From: Loktanella sp. UBA3435
GTDB lineage: Bacteria; Pseudomonadota; Alphaproteobacteria; Rhodobacterales; Rhodobacteraceae
Direction: 5' to 3'
DNA length: 24,067 nucleotides
Assembly: GCA_002378665.1 (NCBI GenBank)
Contig: DFSO01000094.1
Span: 75,711-99,777, forward strand
Part shown: positions 6,045 through 14,482 of the stretch, one piece after another
Numbering within the stretch: position 1 is the first letter of the stretch
How the letters are laid out: each line of letters begins with the position of its first letter
Notes under the pieces: model-generated
Told to the model about the DNA's origin: nothing
Databases searched by the model: none
Seen by the model: only the letters and a program-made list of their open reading frames with translations
Made by a program: the position numbers and the translations under genes

Positions 6045-6782
6045 ATGATAGAGATTTACAAAACTGCTTGGCAGCATTTCCGGCAGAATTTGAGCACGAT
6101 GTTGGGATTGGCAGCGATGCTTTTTGTTTTGGACATTGCAAGAACGAAGTGGGATCTTTCGATAGGTGCTACAATTTTCCCGCAAATGCTCGTGGTGATG
6201 CTCCTGCATTACATGGTTTTGTTTGGCGAAAAGGTAAACATGATCAAAAAGCAGGATCGTAAATTGGCGATGGCGCCCTTTGTGCGGGCATATGGTATCA
6301 TCATTATCCTGACCTGCCTGACCACGATTTTGTTCCTGATGCGGTCGGGCTTGTCCATTGAACTTGCGTTGAAGCTTTGGGTTCTTGTCTTTGCCTTGTC
6401 TTATTTCGTTTTCATGGTGCTTTTGGGAACATCTCTACCAGCTTCGATGGCAGGTGATCGCTATAACCCGAAAATTAGTCTGATCCGCGCAAAGTCGACG
6501 TGGGCTGCGATTGCGGGAGGGTTTATTGTTGGGCCGTTCCTTGCGAGCGCAATTTTGCTCGCTACGGCTGTTGGTTTGGTAAGCCTCATCGACAACGCTC
6601 TTGTCGGTTATCCAACCTGGAGCGAGATGCGTCTTGTTGGTTGGCTCGTTGATTTCATTTGGAGCGTTGCCGCTCTATTCGTCTCATTGCTCGGCGTTGT
6701 TGTGCTTTGCCGTGCCTATCTACGCATCGCCCCGCCAGAGATATTGGCGGAGCTGGAATTGGCAAAGCAAACAGACGCTTAA
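6045..6782 (+). CDS. Multi-pass membrane protein of unknown function
   Basis: I do not recognise the family. The 245-residue product is very hydrophobic with about six predicted helices: near residues 12-30, 46-65, 82-103, 107-130, 150-180 and 192-218. The N-terminus MIEIYKTAWQHFRQNLSTML, with an amphipathic lead-in before the first helix, resembles small integral membrane proteins with a glycerophosphoryl-diester-phosphodiesterase-type or DUF975-like membrane fold, but this is only a likeness. The start at 6045 is chosen because the promoter at 6002-6029 leaves little room for the TTG at 6030. The gene lies alone on the plus strand between DUF2937 and proS, and its TAA overlaps the proS stop by two bases, so the two genes converge with no terminator between them. 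Confidence 0.72.
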   Translation: MIEIYKTAWQHFRQNLSTMLGLAAMLFVLDIARTKWDLSIGATIFPQMLVVMLLHYMVLFGEKVNMIKKQDRKLAMAPFVRAYGIIIILTCLTTILFLMRSGLSIELALKLWVLVFALSYFVFMVLLGTSLPASMAGDRYNPKISLIRAKSTWAAIAGGFIVGPFLASAILLATAVGLVSLIDNALVGYPTWSEMRLVGWLVDFIWSVAALFVSLLGVVVLCRAYLRIAPPEILAELELAKQTDA

Positions 6783-8116
6783 ATCGCGGCGTAGATACCT
6801 ACGATTTTGGCGATAGCGTCTGCGGGTGACATCTCTTCGCTGATCCCTGTGCGCCGTGAGGTGACTTCGACAACACCGTTTTTGAGGCCACGCGGACCAA
6901 CGGTGATCCGCCATGGCAGGCCGATCATGTCCATTGTGCCGAATTTCGCCCCTGCCCGCTCGTCGCGGTCGTCGTAAAGTGGGTCGAGCCCTGCTACGAT
7001 GAGTTGCTTGTAGAGGTCTTCGCAGGCTTCATCTGCGGCTTCGTCGCCCGACTTCATGTTCAGGATGCCAACGTGGAAAGGTGTGACACCTTCGGGCCAG
7101 ATGATGCCCTTGTCGTCGTGCGACGCCTCGATGATTGCGCCCAAAAGACGCGAGACGCCGATCCCGTGGCTGCCCATGTGCACGTTAACTTTTTCGCCTT
7201 TGCCATTGTCGACAGCCGCGTTTAGCGCGTCGGAGTATTTGGTGCCGAAGTAGAAGATTTGACCGACTTCGATGCCGCGTGCAGTTTTGCGACGCTCTTC
7301 GGGCACTTCGTTAAACAGCGCCTCGTCGTGAGTCTCGTCGGTGCGGGCGTATTTGGTGGTGAACTCTGTCATCACGGCGGCACAAGCTGCGTGATCGTCA
7401 AAATCAATCTCGCGGTCACCGAATGTGAGGTCAGTCACGGCGCTATCGTAGAACACCTCAGACTCGCCCGTTTCGGCCAGCACGAGAAATTCATGGGTGT
7501 CTTCACCACCAATCGGGCCGGAATCGGCACGCATTGGAATGGCCTTGAGGCCCATGCGTTCATAAGTGCGCAGGTAGCTGACGAGGTGGCGGTTATACGC
7601 ATGCAGCGCATCTTCCTTAGTCAGATCAAAGTTATAGCCGTCTTTCATATAGAATTCGCGGCCCCGCATGACGCCAAAGCGCGGACGGGTCTCGTCGCGG
7701 AACTTCCACTGGATTTGGTAAAGTGTCAGCGGCAGGTCTTTGTAAGATGTGACATGGGCGCGGAAGACGTCAGTGATCAGTTCTTCAGCGGTAGGTGTAT
7801 AGAGCATCTCGCGACCGCCGCGGTCTTTGATCCGCAGCATCTCGTCGCCGTAAGCGTCGTAGCGTCCGCTTTCGCGCCAGAGGTCCGCAGACTGGATCGT
7901 TGGCATCAGCATGGCGTGGTGGCCAGCTTTCGCCTGCTCTTCATGCACGATATTTTCAATTTTCTTGAGAACTTTATAGCCCAGCGGCAACCAGCTATAA
8001 ATGCCAGCGCTTGCCTGCTTGATCATGCCTGCTTGCAGCATGTAGCGGTGAGAGACGATCTGCGCCTCGCGTGGGGTCTCTTTGAGAACGGGCAGGAAAT
8101 AGCGGCTCATACGCAT
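6779..8116 (-). CDS. proS: Proline-tRNA ligase, short alphaproteobacterial type
   Basis: Class II aminoacyl-tRNA synthetase that charges tRNA-Pro in the cytoplasm. Starting at MRMSRYFLPVLKETP it is 445 residues, the usual length of the alphaproteobacterial form, which lacks the roughly 180-residue editing insertion of the E. coli enzyme. Visible parts are motif 1 (IKQASAGIYSWLPLGYKVL), the proline-binding TAEE at 109-112, motif 2 (FRDETRPRFG, 139-148, then REFYMKD), GQIFYFGTKYS, motif 3 (MGSHGIGVSRLLGAIIE) and the anticodon-binding domain from about 340. The open frame extends 28 codons upstream, but that part has no family similarity. In related genomes proS usually sits next to lolC; here two membrane-protein genes lie between. 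Confidence 0.96.
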   Translation of the reverse strand: MRMSRYFLPVLKETPREAQIVSHRYMLQAGMIKQASAGIYSWLPLGYKVLKKIENIVHEEQAKAGHHAMLMPTIQSADLWRESGRYDAYGDEMLRIKDRGGREMLYTPTAEELITDVFRAHVTSYKDLPLTLYQIQWKFRDETRPRFGVMRGREFYMKDGYNFDLTKEDALHAYNRHLVSYLRTYERMGLKAIPMRADSGPIGGEDTHEFLVLAETGESEVFYDSAVTDLTFGDREIDFDDHAACAAVMTEFTTKYARTDETHDEALFNEVPEERRKTARGIEVGQIFYFGTKYSDALNAAVDNGKGEKVNVHMGSHGIGVSRLLGAIIEASHDDKGIIWPEGVTPFHVGILNMKSGDEAADEACEDLYKQLIVAGLDPLYDDRDERAGAKFGTMDMIGLPWRITVGPRGLKNGVVEVTSRRTGISEEMSPADAIAKIVGIYAAI

Positions 8117-8356
8117 GATATCAGGGGCCTTTGGTAAATTGCGGTTTGTACGAAGGTTTAGGGCCAGCGCCGCGGCGTGGCAAGTAGGGGATGCAACCAA
8201 GCGCCCTCTTCGAAGAAAGTCAGCAAACGGATCACAAATTTCAACGTGATAACATTAAGTTAATCTACTGAAATTTTGAGATCCAGTTATCAGCCGCTGC
8301 CGTAACAGACCTACATGCAATAAGGCATGACAACATTTAGTTAGGGAACGAAAATC

Positions 8357-8884
8357 ATGGCTCTTTTTAAATCCTTCGTCGCAGCAACACTGACAGCCGC
8401 AACATTCGCGGGCACAGCATATGCGGGTGGTCACTCCCAGAACATCGTCGAAATTGCAGCAGCAGACGCGCAATTCTCAACACTCGTCGCAGCCGTCACA
8501 GCGGCAGGCCTTGTGGACACATTGTCTGGCGAAGGCCCGTTCACTGTTTTCGCGCCAGTCAACGACGCATTCGCAGCGTTACCAGAGGGCACAGTTGAAA
8601 CACTGCTGATGCCAGAAAACGTGGGCGACCTGACCAACATCCTCACCTTCCACGTGGTGTCGGGCAAAGTGATGGCAGGCGATATCGCAGAAGGGTCCTC
8701 ACTTGTCGGCACAGTCTTTGCAGACAATAGCGTGTGCATCGCTAAAGGCGCAGACGGCGTATCCATCGCAGACGGCACAGGCATGATGGCCAATGTTGTA
8801 ATCGCAGACATCGAAGCGTCCAACGGCGTGATCCACGTGATCGACAAAGTCTTGCTCCCAGGCACAGCACCAGAGTGCATGTAA
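8357..8884 (+). CDS. Secreted fasciclin (FAS1) domain protein
   Basis: The 175-residue product has a Sec signal peptide (cleavage near AYA-GG) and one FAS1 domain: the H1 block with FSTLVAAVTAAGL, EGPFTVFAPVNDAFAALP, LTFHVVSGKVMAGDI, and the C-terminal H2 block NGVIHVIDKVLLP. FAS1 proteins are extracellular or periplasmic adhesion modules; single-domain bacterial versions are common and often abundant, with unproven roles in surface attachment. Two cysteines (in SVCIAK and at the C-terminus APECM) could form a disulfide. Codon use is distinctive: 12 of 15 Thr codons are ACA and 5 of 6 Pro codons are CCA, which may reflect high expression. It stands alone, with a GGGAACGA ribosome site and a terminator behind it. 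The 240-base region before it, divergent with proS, shows no promoter I would call. Confidence 0.93.
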   Translation: MALFKSFVAATLTAATFAGTAYAGGHSQNIVEIAAADAQFSTLVAAVTAAGLVDTLSGEGPFTVFAPVNDAFAALPEGTVETLLMPENVGDLTNILTFHVVSGKVMAGDIAEGSSLVGTVFADNSVCIAKGADGVSIADGTGMMANVVIADIEASNGVIHVIDKVLLPGTAPECM

Positions 8885-8895
8885 TCTAGCAAACC

Positions 8896-8920
8896 ACAGG
8901 CGGCATTCCGTGCCGCCTGT
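8896..8920 (+). terminator. Terminator-like hairpin after the fasciclin gene
   Basis: A perfect 10-base inverted repeat, ACAGGCGGCA (8896-8905) and TGCCGCCTGT (8911-8920), encloses a 5-base loop and begins 12 bases after the fasciclin stop. It is a very stable hairpin in the right place, but no U-run follows, so it may act with Rho or as a 3'-end stabiliser. Confidence 0.65.
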
Positions 8921-8980
8921 ACCCTTGCGAAGCGGGCCTCTTTCCACCATCTAATAGGAAAGAGTTTAGCGAGGGTGAGC

Positions 8981-10045
8981 ATGGCGCTTCCAGTGAGAGA
9001 TCAAGCGAAATATTGGGGCATCGCAATCGCGGTGTTTTTGCTGGCGCTTTGGGCACTGGGCGATGTGATTTTGCCCTTCGTCTTGGGCGGCGCCATTGCT
9101 TATCTGCTCGATCCAGTTGCCGACCGATTGGAAAAACTGGGCCTGACCCGCGTTTTGTCCGTCGCCGTGATCACAGTCATTGGGCTATTTCTGTTTTTGA
9201 TCTTGGTCCTGCTGGTGTTTCCGACACTGATCCAACAGTCGATCGCGTTGGCAGAGGCCGCCCCTGCGCTGATCGATAGCTTGCAAGCCACTTTGACCGA
9301 ACGCTTCCCGCAACTTTTAGATGCGGACAGCACAATTCGCCTGCAACTTGATGCACTTGGCACCAAAATCCAATCGCAAGGCGGCACGGTGATCAACGGC
9401 CTTCTCAGCTCTGCTATGGGCCTGATCAACATTATTGTCCTGCTCGTTGTTGTGCCTGTCGTCGCGTTTTACCTCCTGCTCGACTGGGACAATATGGTTG
9501 CCAAAATCGATGACATGCTGCCGCGCGATCACGCGCCCATCGTGCGCCAATTGGCGAGCCAAGTTGACACGACGTTGGCCTCTTTCATTCGCGGTCAAGG
9601 TACGGTTTGTTTGGCTTTGGGCAGCTATTACGCGATTGCATTGATGATCGCAGGTCTTAATTTTGGCCTCGTCGTTGGGGTCGTGGCGGGCTTGATTTCG
9701 TTCATCCCTTATATCGGCGCGCTGGTTGGCGGCGCATTGGCCATAGGCTTGGCCCTGTTCCAATTTTGGGGCGATTGGGTGTCCATTGGCATTATCGCAG
9801 GCATTTTCGTGGTCGGCCAATTCCTTGAAGGCAATATCCTGACGCCAAAGCTGGTCGGGCAATCCGTCGGGCTGCACCCTGTCTGGCTTATCTTTGCGCT
9901 GTCTGTCTTTGGCTCGCTTTTCGGCTTTGTGGGTATGCTGGTTGCGGTCCCAATGGCTGCGATGATCGGCGTATTCGCACGTTATGGCATTAGCCAATAC
10001 CGCGAGAGCCTGCTTTACCGTGGCCTGTCAGACGCCGACGAATGA
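8981..10045 (+). CDS. AI-2E family transporter (PerM/TqsA-type membrane protein)
   Basis: The 354-residue inner-membrane protein fits the AI-2E transporter family: an N-terminal pair of helices with LGGAIAYLLDPVADRLEKLG, two further helices, an extended soluble segment (about 90-200), then the conserved SFIPYIGALVGG and the helical C-terminal half with EGNILTPKLVGQSVGLHP. Some members export autoinducer-2, others act as Na+/H+ antiporters or are uncharacterised; the substrate is unknown here. The ATG at 8981 has the Shine-Dalgarno GAGGG five bases ahead, so it is preferred to the GTG at 8975. Its stop overlaps the start of hdaA in ATGA, a link common in Rhodobacteraceae and reminiscent of the perM-hda neighbourhood in enterics. 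Confidence 0.9.
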   Translation: MALPVRDQAKYWGIAIAVFLLALWALGDVILPFVLGGAIAYLLDPVADRLEKLGLTRVLSVAVITVIGLFLFLILVLLVFPTLIQQSIALAEAAPALIDSLQATLTERFPQLLDADSTIRLQLDALGTKIQSQGGTVINGLLSSAMGLINIIVLLVVVPVVAFYLLLDWDNMVAKIDDMLPRDHAPIVRQLASQVDTTLASFIRGQGTVCLALGSYYAIALMIAGLNFGLVVGVVAGLISFIPYIGALVGGALAIGLALFQFWGDWVSIGIIAGIFVVGQFLEGNILTPKLVGQSVGLHPVWLIFALSVFGSLFGFVGMLVAVPMAAMIGVFARYGISQYRESLLYRGLSDADE

Positions 10046-10713
10046 CCCAGCAGTTAACCTTTGACTGGCCTATTGGGGTGGCCCTTGGGCCAGAAGATTT
10101 CTTTGTCGCCCCAGCTAACGCACAAGCCTATGCGATGCTGGCGGCACCTGACACCTGGCCTGACCGCAAGTTGGTCATCACAGGACCAGCGGGCAGTGGC
10201 AAAAGCCATCTGGCCCGTGTCGCGCAAGCGCAGTTAGGCGGGCAAATTTATGACAGCCGCGCTTTGCCTAATACCCTGCCAAATGCGGGTGAGGTTGTAA
10301 TAGTAGAAGATATGGAGCTCCTGCCCGCCACTTCACAGGAGTTTATGTTCCATTTGCACAATCACCTGCGCAACACGAGTGGGTATCTGTTGATGACGGC
10401 ACAGACCGTTCCGTCCCGATGGCCGCTGACCTTGCCCGACCTCGCAAGTCGTATGCAGGCCGCAACTGTCACCCGAATTGATGACCCCGATGACGGCCTG
10501 CTTGCAGCCTTGATTATGAAGCTCATGGCCGACCGCCAAATCATGCCGCCGCCAGCTTTGGTCAATTACCTCGTTCCGCGTGTGGAGCGATCCTTTGCCG
10601 CGGCCGCCGAGATCGTCGCAGCGCTCGATTGCGAAAGCCTGAGTTCGGGCCGCGCCATCAATATCAAATTGGCCGCGACATTGCTGGACAAAGCGGGCAA
10701 CTCGGGGCGATAA
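10042..10713 (+). CDS. hdaA: DnaA regulatory protein HdaA (DnaA AAA+ domain homologue)
   Basis: The 223-residue protein is a DnaA-like AAA+ ATPase domain without the DNA-binding domain. The N-terminal QLTFDWP (4-10) fits the beta-clamp-binding motif of Hda proteins. Walker A is GPAGSGKSH at 48-56; the Walker B region reads VVIVEDMEL, with a degenerate second acidic position; sensor regions follow with ASRMQAATVTRIDDPDDGL and LVPRVERSF. Hda binds the DNA-loaded sliding clamp and stimulates ATP hydrolysis by DnaA, limiting re-initiation of replication; in Caulobacter the homologue is HdaA. It is translationally coupled to the AI-2E transporter by an ATGA overlap and is followed after 39 bases by ppk. 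Confidence 0.9.
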   Translation: MTQQLTFDWPIGVALGPEDFFVAPANAQAYAMLAAPDTWPDRKLVITGPAGSGKSHLARVAQAQLGGQIYDSRALPNTLPNAGEVVIVEDMELLPATSQEFMFHLHNHLRNTSGYLLMTAQTVPSRWPLTLPDLASRMQAATVTRIDDPDDGLLAALIMKLMADRQIMPPPALVNYLVPRVERSFAAAAEIVAALDCESLSSGRAINIKLAATLLDKAGNSGR

Positions 10714-10752
10714 CAGTCATATAACTGCGACAGTTCCGACGGATAAGGCGCC

Positions 10753-12921
10753 ATGATGCAAGCAAATTTTCTCGAAAGCCCGTTTCCAGTGGCCCAAGTG
10801 TTGGACATCGATCCAAGCACGCCCGCCCGCTATGTGAACCGCGAGCTCAGCTGGTTAAGCTTTAACTGGCGGGTCTTGGAAGAGGCGGAAAACCTGCGTG
10901 TGCCATTGTTAGAACGGTTACGGTTCTTGTCGATCTCTGCCACGAACCTTGACGAGTTCTATACCGTGCGCGTGGCAGGCCTGCGCGAATTGGCGCTCGC
11001 TGGCAACGTCACCCCGTCGATTGATGGCCTGACGCCCGCCGAACAACTGGTACTGATCAACGCCAATGCCCGCGAATTGATGCACCGCCAACAATCGGTA
11101 TTTAATGCGTTGAACTTGGCCCTTTCTGACGCGGATATTCATATCCTGACGCGCAAGGGATTGGATAAAGCCGATCTCGAGTTCCTTGATGAATTCTTTT
11201 TAGATCAAGTGTTTCCAGTGCTTTCGCCGCTAGCGATTGACCCAGCCCACCCGTTCCCGTTCCTACCAAACGAAGGTTTTGCTCTGGCGCTGCAACTCGA
11301 AAAAATCGATGGAAAACGGTCCATGCGGGCGCTCTTGCCAGTGCCTGCACAGATCGCGCGCTTTGTGCGATTACCGTCTGAAACAGGCCACAGGTTCTTG
11401 CCACTCGAAGAGTTGCTATTGCTCCATGTTGGTCGCCTATTCCCTGGATTTGAGGTCAAAGGCAACTGCGCCTTTAAGGTTTTGCGCGATAGCGATTTGG
11501 AGCTTGAGGACGAAGCCGAAGACCTTGTTCGCGAGTTTGAAGTGGCGTTAAAACGCCGCCGCCGTGGTGAAGTTGTGCGCCTCAAGCTATCTGACAATGC
11601 GCCTAAGTCTCTGAAATCAATGATCATGAGTGAGTTACATGTCACCGACGATGCGGTGGTTGAAGTTGACGGGCTGATCGGTGTTTCTGACCTTGGCGAA
11701 CTGGTGCTGGATGAACGCCCCGATCTGCTTTGGCCGCCTTTCACCCCGCGCGTGCCCGAACGCGTGCAGGATTTTGATGGCGATATGTTCGCGGCGATCC
11801 GCCAAAAAGACATGCTACTGCATCACCCTTATGAGACATTCGACATGGTTGTGCGCTTCCTTGCGCAGGCCGCGATGGACCCCGATGTTGTGGCGATTAA
11901 GCAGACGCTTTACCGCACATCGACCAAGTCCCCGATTGTCGAGGCGCTTTGCGAGGCGGCGGAAAACGGCAAATCCGTCACCGCCTTGGTCGAGCTGAAG
12001 GCCCGCTTTGACGAGGCTGCCAACATTCGCCAGTCACGCCGTCTGGAACGGGCGGGTGCCCATGTGGTGTACGGTTTCCTCAACTACAAAACCCACGCGA
12101 AGATTAGCACTGTGGTGCGCCGCGAGGGTGAGAAGCTGGTCACCTACACGCACTTTGGCACGGGGAATTACCACCCGATCACGGCGCGGGTTTATACCGA
12201 TCTGTCGTTCTTTACCTGTGACGCAGCCTTGGGCCGAGATGCGACGAAAGTTTTCAATTATCTGTCGGGTTATGCGCAGCCTGAGGGATTGGAAAACCTC
12301 TCTATCGCTCCGCTTGATTTGAAGAAAACGCTGATTGATCGGATTGCCTCCGAGGCCGAAAACGCCGCGGCAGGCAAACCCGCGATGATCTGGGCCAAGC
12401 TGAATTCATTGGTTGAAGAGGATGTGATCGATGCGCTTTATGCGGCCTCTCAAGCAGGCGTGAAAATTAGCCTTGTGGTGCGTGGTATCTGCGGACTGCG
12501 CCCTGGCGTTGTTGGGCTATCGGAGAATATCCGTGTGAAATCAATTGTAGGACGGTTCCTAGAGCATAGCCGTATCGTTTGTTTCGCCAACGGAAAGTCG
12601 CTGCCATCTAAAAAGTCGCGGGTTTATATCAGCTCTGCTGACTGGATGGGTCGCAACCTGAACCGCCGTGTCGAGACACTCGTGGAAATTCAAAACGCGA
12701 CGGTGAAGGCCCAGATAGTCAGCCAAGTGATGGCCGCTAATATGGCTGATGTCGCGCAGTCTTGGGTAATGGAAGCCAATGGCACCTTTACCCGCGAGCC
12801 TGTTCCCGACGATGTTTTCGCTTTTAACTGCCACCGCTTTTTCATGGAAAATCCGTCGCTGTCTGGACGCGGCTCGGCGGGGGCTTCTGACGTTCCACAA
12901 CTAACACACTCCGATGACTGA
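10753..12921 (+). CDS. ppk1: Polyphosphate kinase 1
   Basis: PPK1 reversibly transfers the gamma phosphate of ATP to polyphosphate. The 722-residue protein has the full four-domain plan: N-terminal helical domain starting YVNRELSWLSFNWRVLEEA, the head domain, then two phospholipase-D-like catalytic domains. The autophosphorylated histidine is H448 in THAKIS, and the second conserved histidine is H605 in LEHSRIVCF; both match E. coli H435 and H592 with a constant offset. FGTGNYHP and SSADWMGRNLNRRVE are also typical. The start ATG at 10753 is preceded by AAGG; another ATG follows directly. The ppx gene follows almost without gap, giving the standard synthesis/degradation pair. Confidence 0.97.
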   Translation: MMQANFLESPFPVAQVLDIDPSTPARYVNRELSWLSFNWRVLEEAENLRVPLLERLRFLSISATNLDEFYTVRVAGLRELALAGNVTPSIDGLTPAEQLVLINANARELMHRQQSVFNALNLALSDADIHILTRKGLDKADLEFLDEFFLDQVFPVLSPLAIDPAHPFPFLPNEGFALALQLEKIDGKRSMRALLPVPAQIARFVRLPSETGHRFLPLEELLLLHVGRLFPGFEVKGNCAFKVLRDSDLELEDEAEDLVREFEVALKRRRRGEVVRLKLSDNAPKSLKSMIMSELHVTDDAVVEVDGLIGVSDLGELVLDERPDLLWPPFTPRVPERVQDFDGDMFAAIRQKDMLLHHPYETFDMVVRFLAQAAMDPDVVAIKQTLYRTSTKSPIVEALCEAAENGKSVTALVELKARFDEAANIRQSRRLERAGAHVVYGFLNYKTHAKISTVVRREGEKLVTYTHFGTGNYHPITARVYTDLSFFTCDAALGRDATKVFNYLSGYAQPEGLENLSIAPLDLKKTLIDRIASEAENAAAGKPAMIWAKLNSLVEEDVIDALYAASQAGVKISLVVRGICGLRPGVVGLSENIRVKSIVGRFLEHSRIVCFANGKSLPSKKSRVYISSADWMGRNLNRRVETLVEIQNATVKAQIVSQVMAANMADVAQSWVMEANGTFTREPVPDDVFAFNCHRFFMENPSLSGRGSAGASDVPQLTHSDD

Positions 12922-12931
12922 GGGTCCCATC

Positions 12932-14482
12932 ATGACGACTGAAAACGATGACGCCATCGATTGGGGCGGCTTTGGGCGGCCCTTGTTTGAGGACGCGGCC
13001 GCCATGGGGTTGGGCCGCGTTGGCGTAATCGACGTCGGCTCCAACTCTGTGCGCTTGGTTGTGTTTGATGGCGCAGCGCGCTCGCCCGCCTATTTCTATA
13101 ACGAGAAAATCATGTGCGCTTTGGGTGCTGGGCTGTCTGAGACGGGCATCCTCAATCCAGAAGGTCGCGTGCGCGCGCTCTCGGCGATCCGCCGCTTTGC
13201 AGCTTTGGCCGAGGGCATGGGAATTACCCCTCTGACGGCGGTGGCTACGGCAGCGGTACGCGAAGCCAGCGACGGTATGAATTTCCGCGACGAGGTATTG
13301 CGCGAAACAGGCGTGAAGATTTGGGTTATAGACGGGCGCGAAGAAGCGCGACTATCAGCGCAAGGTGTTCTCTTGGGTTGGCCCGGCTCCTACGGTTTGG
13401 TCTGTGATATTGGCGGCTCGTCGATGGAGCTTGCCGACCTTGCAGAAGGCCGCGTGGGTCGTCGTGTAACCTCGGCCCTTGGCCCGTTGAAACTGCGCGA
13501 AATTAAGGGCGGCAAGAAGGCCGTGAAGGCCTATGTGAAGGAGACCATGGCCCAGCTTCACAGCGAAATGGAGGGCGAGAAAGCGATGCGCCTGTTCCTT
13601 GTTGGTGGATCTTGGCGGGCGATCGCGCGGATCGATATGGAACGGCGCGGCTATCCGCTGACGGTTTTGCACGAATATCGCATGACGGCGCGCCAGATCA
13701 GCAAAACCGTTGATTATATTGCAATGTCTGACCATACAGAGTTGCGCCAGCGTTGCAATATTTCGGAAAGTCGTATGTCGCTGGTGCCTTTGGCCAGTAT
13801 CGTTCTTAAGGAACTCATGCGGGTTTTCAAACCCAAAGATGTGGCTGTTTCCAGTTACGGTATCCGGGAAGGGATGCTGTATGAGCAGATGCCGAAGGAG
13901 TTGCGCGAGCGTGATCCGCTGATCGAGGCCTGCCGCTTTGCCGAATCCAAAGATGCCCGCCTTCCTGGTTTTGGCCGCCATCTTTACGACTTTGTCAGCC
14001 CGCTGTTTCCACGTGCAAATTGGCAACGCAAACGGATTATCAAGGCGGCTTGCCTACTGCATGATGTCAGTTGGCGCGCACATCCAGATTACCGTGGCGA
14101 GATCACCTTTGATAACGCGACCCGCGCGAATTTGGGTGGGCTGAAGCATTACGAGCGCGTGATCCTTGGCCTGTCCTTGCTCTATCGTTACCAAAACAAG
14201 CGGGGCGGTGCGCATCTTGATCCGCTTTACGCCATGTTGGACGCCGTACAAATCCGCGAGGCAGAGGTCTTGGGCCGCGCAATGCGGTTGGGCGCAATGC
14301 TGTGGCTAAACGTCGATAAGGCACCAGGTAAGATCAAGTGGAAGCCAAAGAAGCGGGAATTGACGCTGATCCTTGCACATGAGGCGCGGCCACTGTTTGG
14401 CGAGGTCGCAGAAGCGCGATTGGCTTCGTTGACAGAAGCCTTGGGAGCGACAACAAAAGTGAAGTTCGAAAAGCCCGCCTAA
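12932..14482 (+). CDS. ppx: Exopolyphosphatase / GppA family phosphatase
   Basis: Ppx releases phosphate from the ends of polyphosphate (and GppA-type members hydrolyse pppGpp). Here the ASKHA phosphate-binding loop reads VIDVGSNSVRLVVF, followed by TAVATAAVREA, the second phosphate loop LVCDIGGSSMELADL, and LVGGSWRAIARI; a C-terminal HD-like helical domain contains LLHDVSW. I start the gene at the ATG at 12932 (516 residues) because it has GAGGG seven bases ahead, whereas the in-frame ATG at 12914, which would overlap ppk by 8 bases, has no ribosome site. The stop overlaps the stop of the convergent gene at 14479 by two bases. Confidence 0.93.
   Translation: MTTENDDAIDWGGFGRPLFEDAAAMGLGRVGVIDVGSNSVRLVVFDGAARSPAYFYNEKIMCALGAGLSETGILNPEGRVRALSAIRRFAALAEGMGITPLTAVATAAVREASDGMNFRDEVLRETGVKIWVIDGREEARLSAQGVLLGWPGSYGLVCDIGGSSMELADLAEGRVGRRVTSALGPLKLREIKGGKKAVKAYVKETMAQLHSEMEGEKAMRLFLVGGSWRAIARIDMERRGYPLTVLHEYRMTARQISKTVDYIAMSDHTELRQRCNISESRMSLVPLASIVLKELMRVFKPKDVAVSSYGIREGMLYEQMPKELRERDPLIEACRFAESKDARLPGFGRHLYDFVSPLFPRANWQRKRIIKAACLLHDVSWRAHPDYRGEITFDNATRANLGGLKHYERVILGLSLLYRYQNKRGGAHLDPLYAMLDAVQIREAEVLGRAMRLGAMLWLNVDKAPGKIKWKPKKRELTLILAHEARPLFGEVAEARLASLTEALGATTKVKFEKPA

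Noticed and set aside
7259..8137. Open frame of 292 codons opposite proS
   Set aside because: Antisense to a conserved essential gene, with no domain or ribosome site.
8314..8329. CATGC-N6-GCATG hairpin ahead of the fasciclin gene
   Set aside because: Five base pairs only, far from the ribosome site, and not followed by any other signal.
9317..9997. Open frame of 226 codons opposite the AI-2E transporter gene
   Set aside because: Composition (Asn, Gln, His, Asp and Arg rich) is that of a reversed hydrophobic protein, so it is a shadow.
13355..14026. Open frame of 223 codons opposite ppx
   Set aside because: Shadow of a conserved gene; no family features.
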